Below, piece by piece: positions 63,353 through 64,000 of a stretch of 64,000 nt of DNA. The stretch covers positions 27,284-91,283 of the forward strand of contig CABSDC010000001.1 in NCBI GenBank assembly GCA_902476295.1, in the 5' to 3' direction. The notes under the pieces are model-generated. The model had not been told where the DNA came from and did no database searches. It worked only from the letters and a program-made list of their open reading frames with translations. The DNA is from SFTJ01 sp905210415 (GTDB lineage Bacteria; Bacteroidota; Bacteroidia; Bacteroidales; Muribaculaceae). Every line of letters starts with the position of its first letter. Position 1 is the stretch's first letter. The translations under genes were made by a program, and so were the position numbers.

Positions 63353-63444
63353 AAGTGTGAAAGGAAAGCTTGAAGTTATCGCGCCGTATCTTCGACATTC
63401 ACACGCCACAAAGGTAATAACAAATTTTCAAAACACAACAAGTT

Positions 63445-63684
63445 ATGAACAAAATTTTCTCATTTCTAAAGAAAAGCAACCGCTAAAAGCATCTTGTCGG
63501 CGGTTTATTGGTCGGTCTGTGCGCATTGTCGCCATGGGCAGCCATCTATTCTGCCATCATTGCAGCCTCATGTCTCGAACTCAAAGACAAACTTCACGGC
63601 TGTCCTTGGGACTGGATTGACTGGGCTTGCACAGTGCTCGGGGGCTTCATCGCAATGACCATCTGGATTATACTAACTCTTTAA
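63445..63684 (+). pseudogene. Small phage membrane protein with in-frame ochre codon
   Basis: A frame starts at ATG 63445 (MNKIFSFLKKSNR), meets TAA at 63484-63486, and continues in the same frame without another stop to 63684. The second part reads KHLVGGLLVGLCALSPWAA, IYSAIIAASCLELKDKL, HGCPWDWIDWACTVLGG and FIAMTIWIILTL, with two membrane helices. It looks like one small membrane protein of a Mu-like phage interrupted by a nonsense codon; a Tyr-to-stop change needs only one base. Function unknown (holin-like size, no evidence). Confidence 0.6.
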
Positions 63685-63696
63685 TTCTCTTACGCT

Positions 63697-64000
63697 ATGA
63701 TACGGGTACAAGGAAACAACAACGTAAAGCTCATAGAATGCGTCAATCCTATGCGCAACAAATGGCGCATCCGTTGGGATATTCAAATCTCCACCAACGA
63801 AAGCGGAGTACAAGAAGCCTCCTATATGGAGCACGAGTTCAACCACCGCCCTGCCATTGAAGAAGTGAAGAATATCATCACCGAATACTACAACCACATC
63901 ACGGACCAGAAAATCTTCACTGGCTTTTCGTTCCAAGGCAATGCGGTGTGGCTCTCTAACGAGAACCAGTTCAACTACAAGGTGGCATACGACTTGGCTG
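63697..64000 (+). CDS. Unidentified phage protein, N-terminal part (runs off the window)
   Basis: ATG at 63697 opens a frame that stays open to the window end (101 codons). It begins MIRVQGNNNVKLIECVNPM and contains RNKWRIRWDIQISTNESG, YMEHEFNHRPAIEEVKNII, and AVWLSNENQFNYKVAYDLA near the end. It resembles short conserved proteins in the structural region of Bacteroidales Mu-like phages, but I cannot name a family. It starts 12 bases after the broken membrane protein gene. GC-rich codons match the MuF N-terminal part rather than the toxin end. Confidence 0.55.
   Translation, partial: MIRVQGNNNVKLIECVNPMRNKWRIRWDIQISTNESGVQEASYMEHEFNHRPAIEEVKNIITEYYNHITDQKIFTGFSFQGNAVWLSNENQFNYKVAYDLA

Noticed and set aside
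63333..63620. 95-codon open frame after the MuF-toxin gene, considered as an immunity gene
   Set aside because: It starts inside the hairpin and overlaps, in another frame, the better membrane-protein frame at 63445-63684; composition is not protein-like in its second half.
1..64000. tRNA, rRNA, CRISPR arrays, insertion sequences with transposase
   Set aside because: None recognised by eye; a dedicated tRNA or CRISPR search was not possible here.

Overview
The window reads as a chromosomal segment of a Bacteroidales bacterium (Bacteroides/Prevotella/Muribaculaceae relatives; I cannot place it below order). The reasons are the Bacteroidetes-type promoters (TTTG, 19-20 bp, TAnnTTTG, seen complete at 12003, 35220 on the minus strand, 40114 and 53721), few strong Shine-Dalgarno sequences, many T/A-rich leaders, and typical Bacteroidales families (TPR sensor kinases, DUF3332, DUF4836-like, LysM plus PBP1-like lipoprotein-type proteins, CTC-type L25, PorT-like barrels).

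Layout. 3-10925 is one long plus-strand run: the end of trkH, ftsK, a LolA-like carrier, trxB, tsaC, a polyprenyl-phosphate sugar transferase, a CLC transporter, fmt and an ArnT-like glycosyltransferase, which runs head-on into a GtrB-like glycosyltransferase. 12003-15739 is a promoter-driven cassette of an alpha/beta hydrolase, a membrane-anchored Mur ligase and an unusual D-Ala-D-Ala-type ligase. holA and an orphan HsdR_N-like nuclease domain follow. 17508-25123 is a minus-strand block: a primase-like protein, DnaG, metY, a LysM/PBP1 protein and a barrel. 25231-29625 holds two tandem TPR histidine kinases, the first broken by two frameshifts. 29708-39991 is mostly minus strand: DUF3332, an MltF-like transglycosylase, purM, cdsA, a metallophosphatase, htpG and clpC. 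40114-50588 has fur, purA, DUF1015, the agmatine-to-putrescine pair aguA-aguB, a DUF4836-like lipoprotein, galE, metF and holB. 50637-55557 has an AddB-like nuclease and rplY-pth-hslR. 55657-61759 is a metal-efflux locus (His/Cys-rich small protein, CzcB-, CzcA- and TolC-like proteins).

From about 61990 to the end the sequence changes character: it is Mu-like phage DNA with a MuF head protein carrying an AT-rich C-terminal domain that resembles CdiA-type nucleases, a small membrane protein gene with an in-frame stop, and an open phage reading frame running off the window. No integrase, attachment site or immunity gene is visible here.

The items most worth following are: (1) two adjacent primases with complementary degeneration; (2) the MuF-toxin fusion; (3) the hydrolase/membrane Mur ligase/Ddl-like cassette; (4) a hairpin shared by the leaders of two unrelated genes at the same distance from the start codon; (5) a 189-bp non-coding unit with inverted ends and a related 52-bp repeat 14.7 kb away; (6) the doubly frameshifted kinase. 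No CRISPR array, rRNA, or tRNA gene was recognised. No gene-free stretch exceeds 300 bases.
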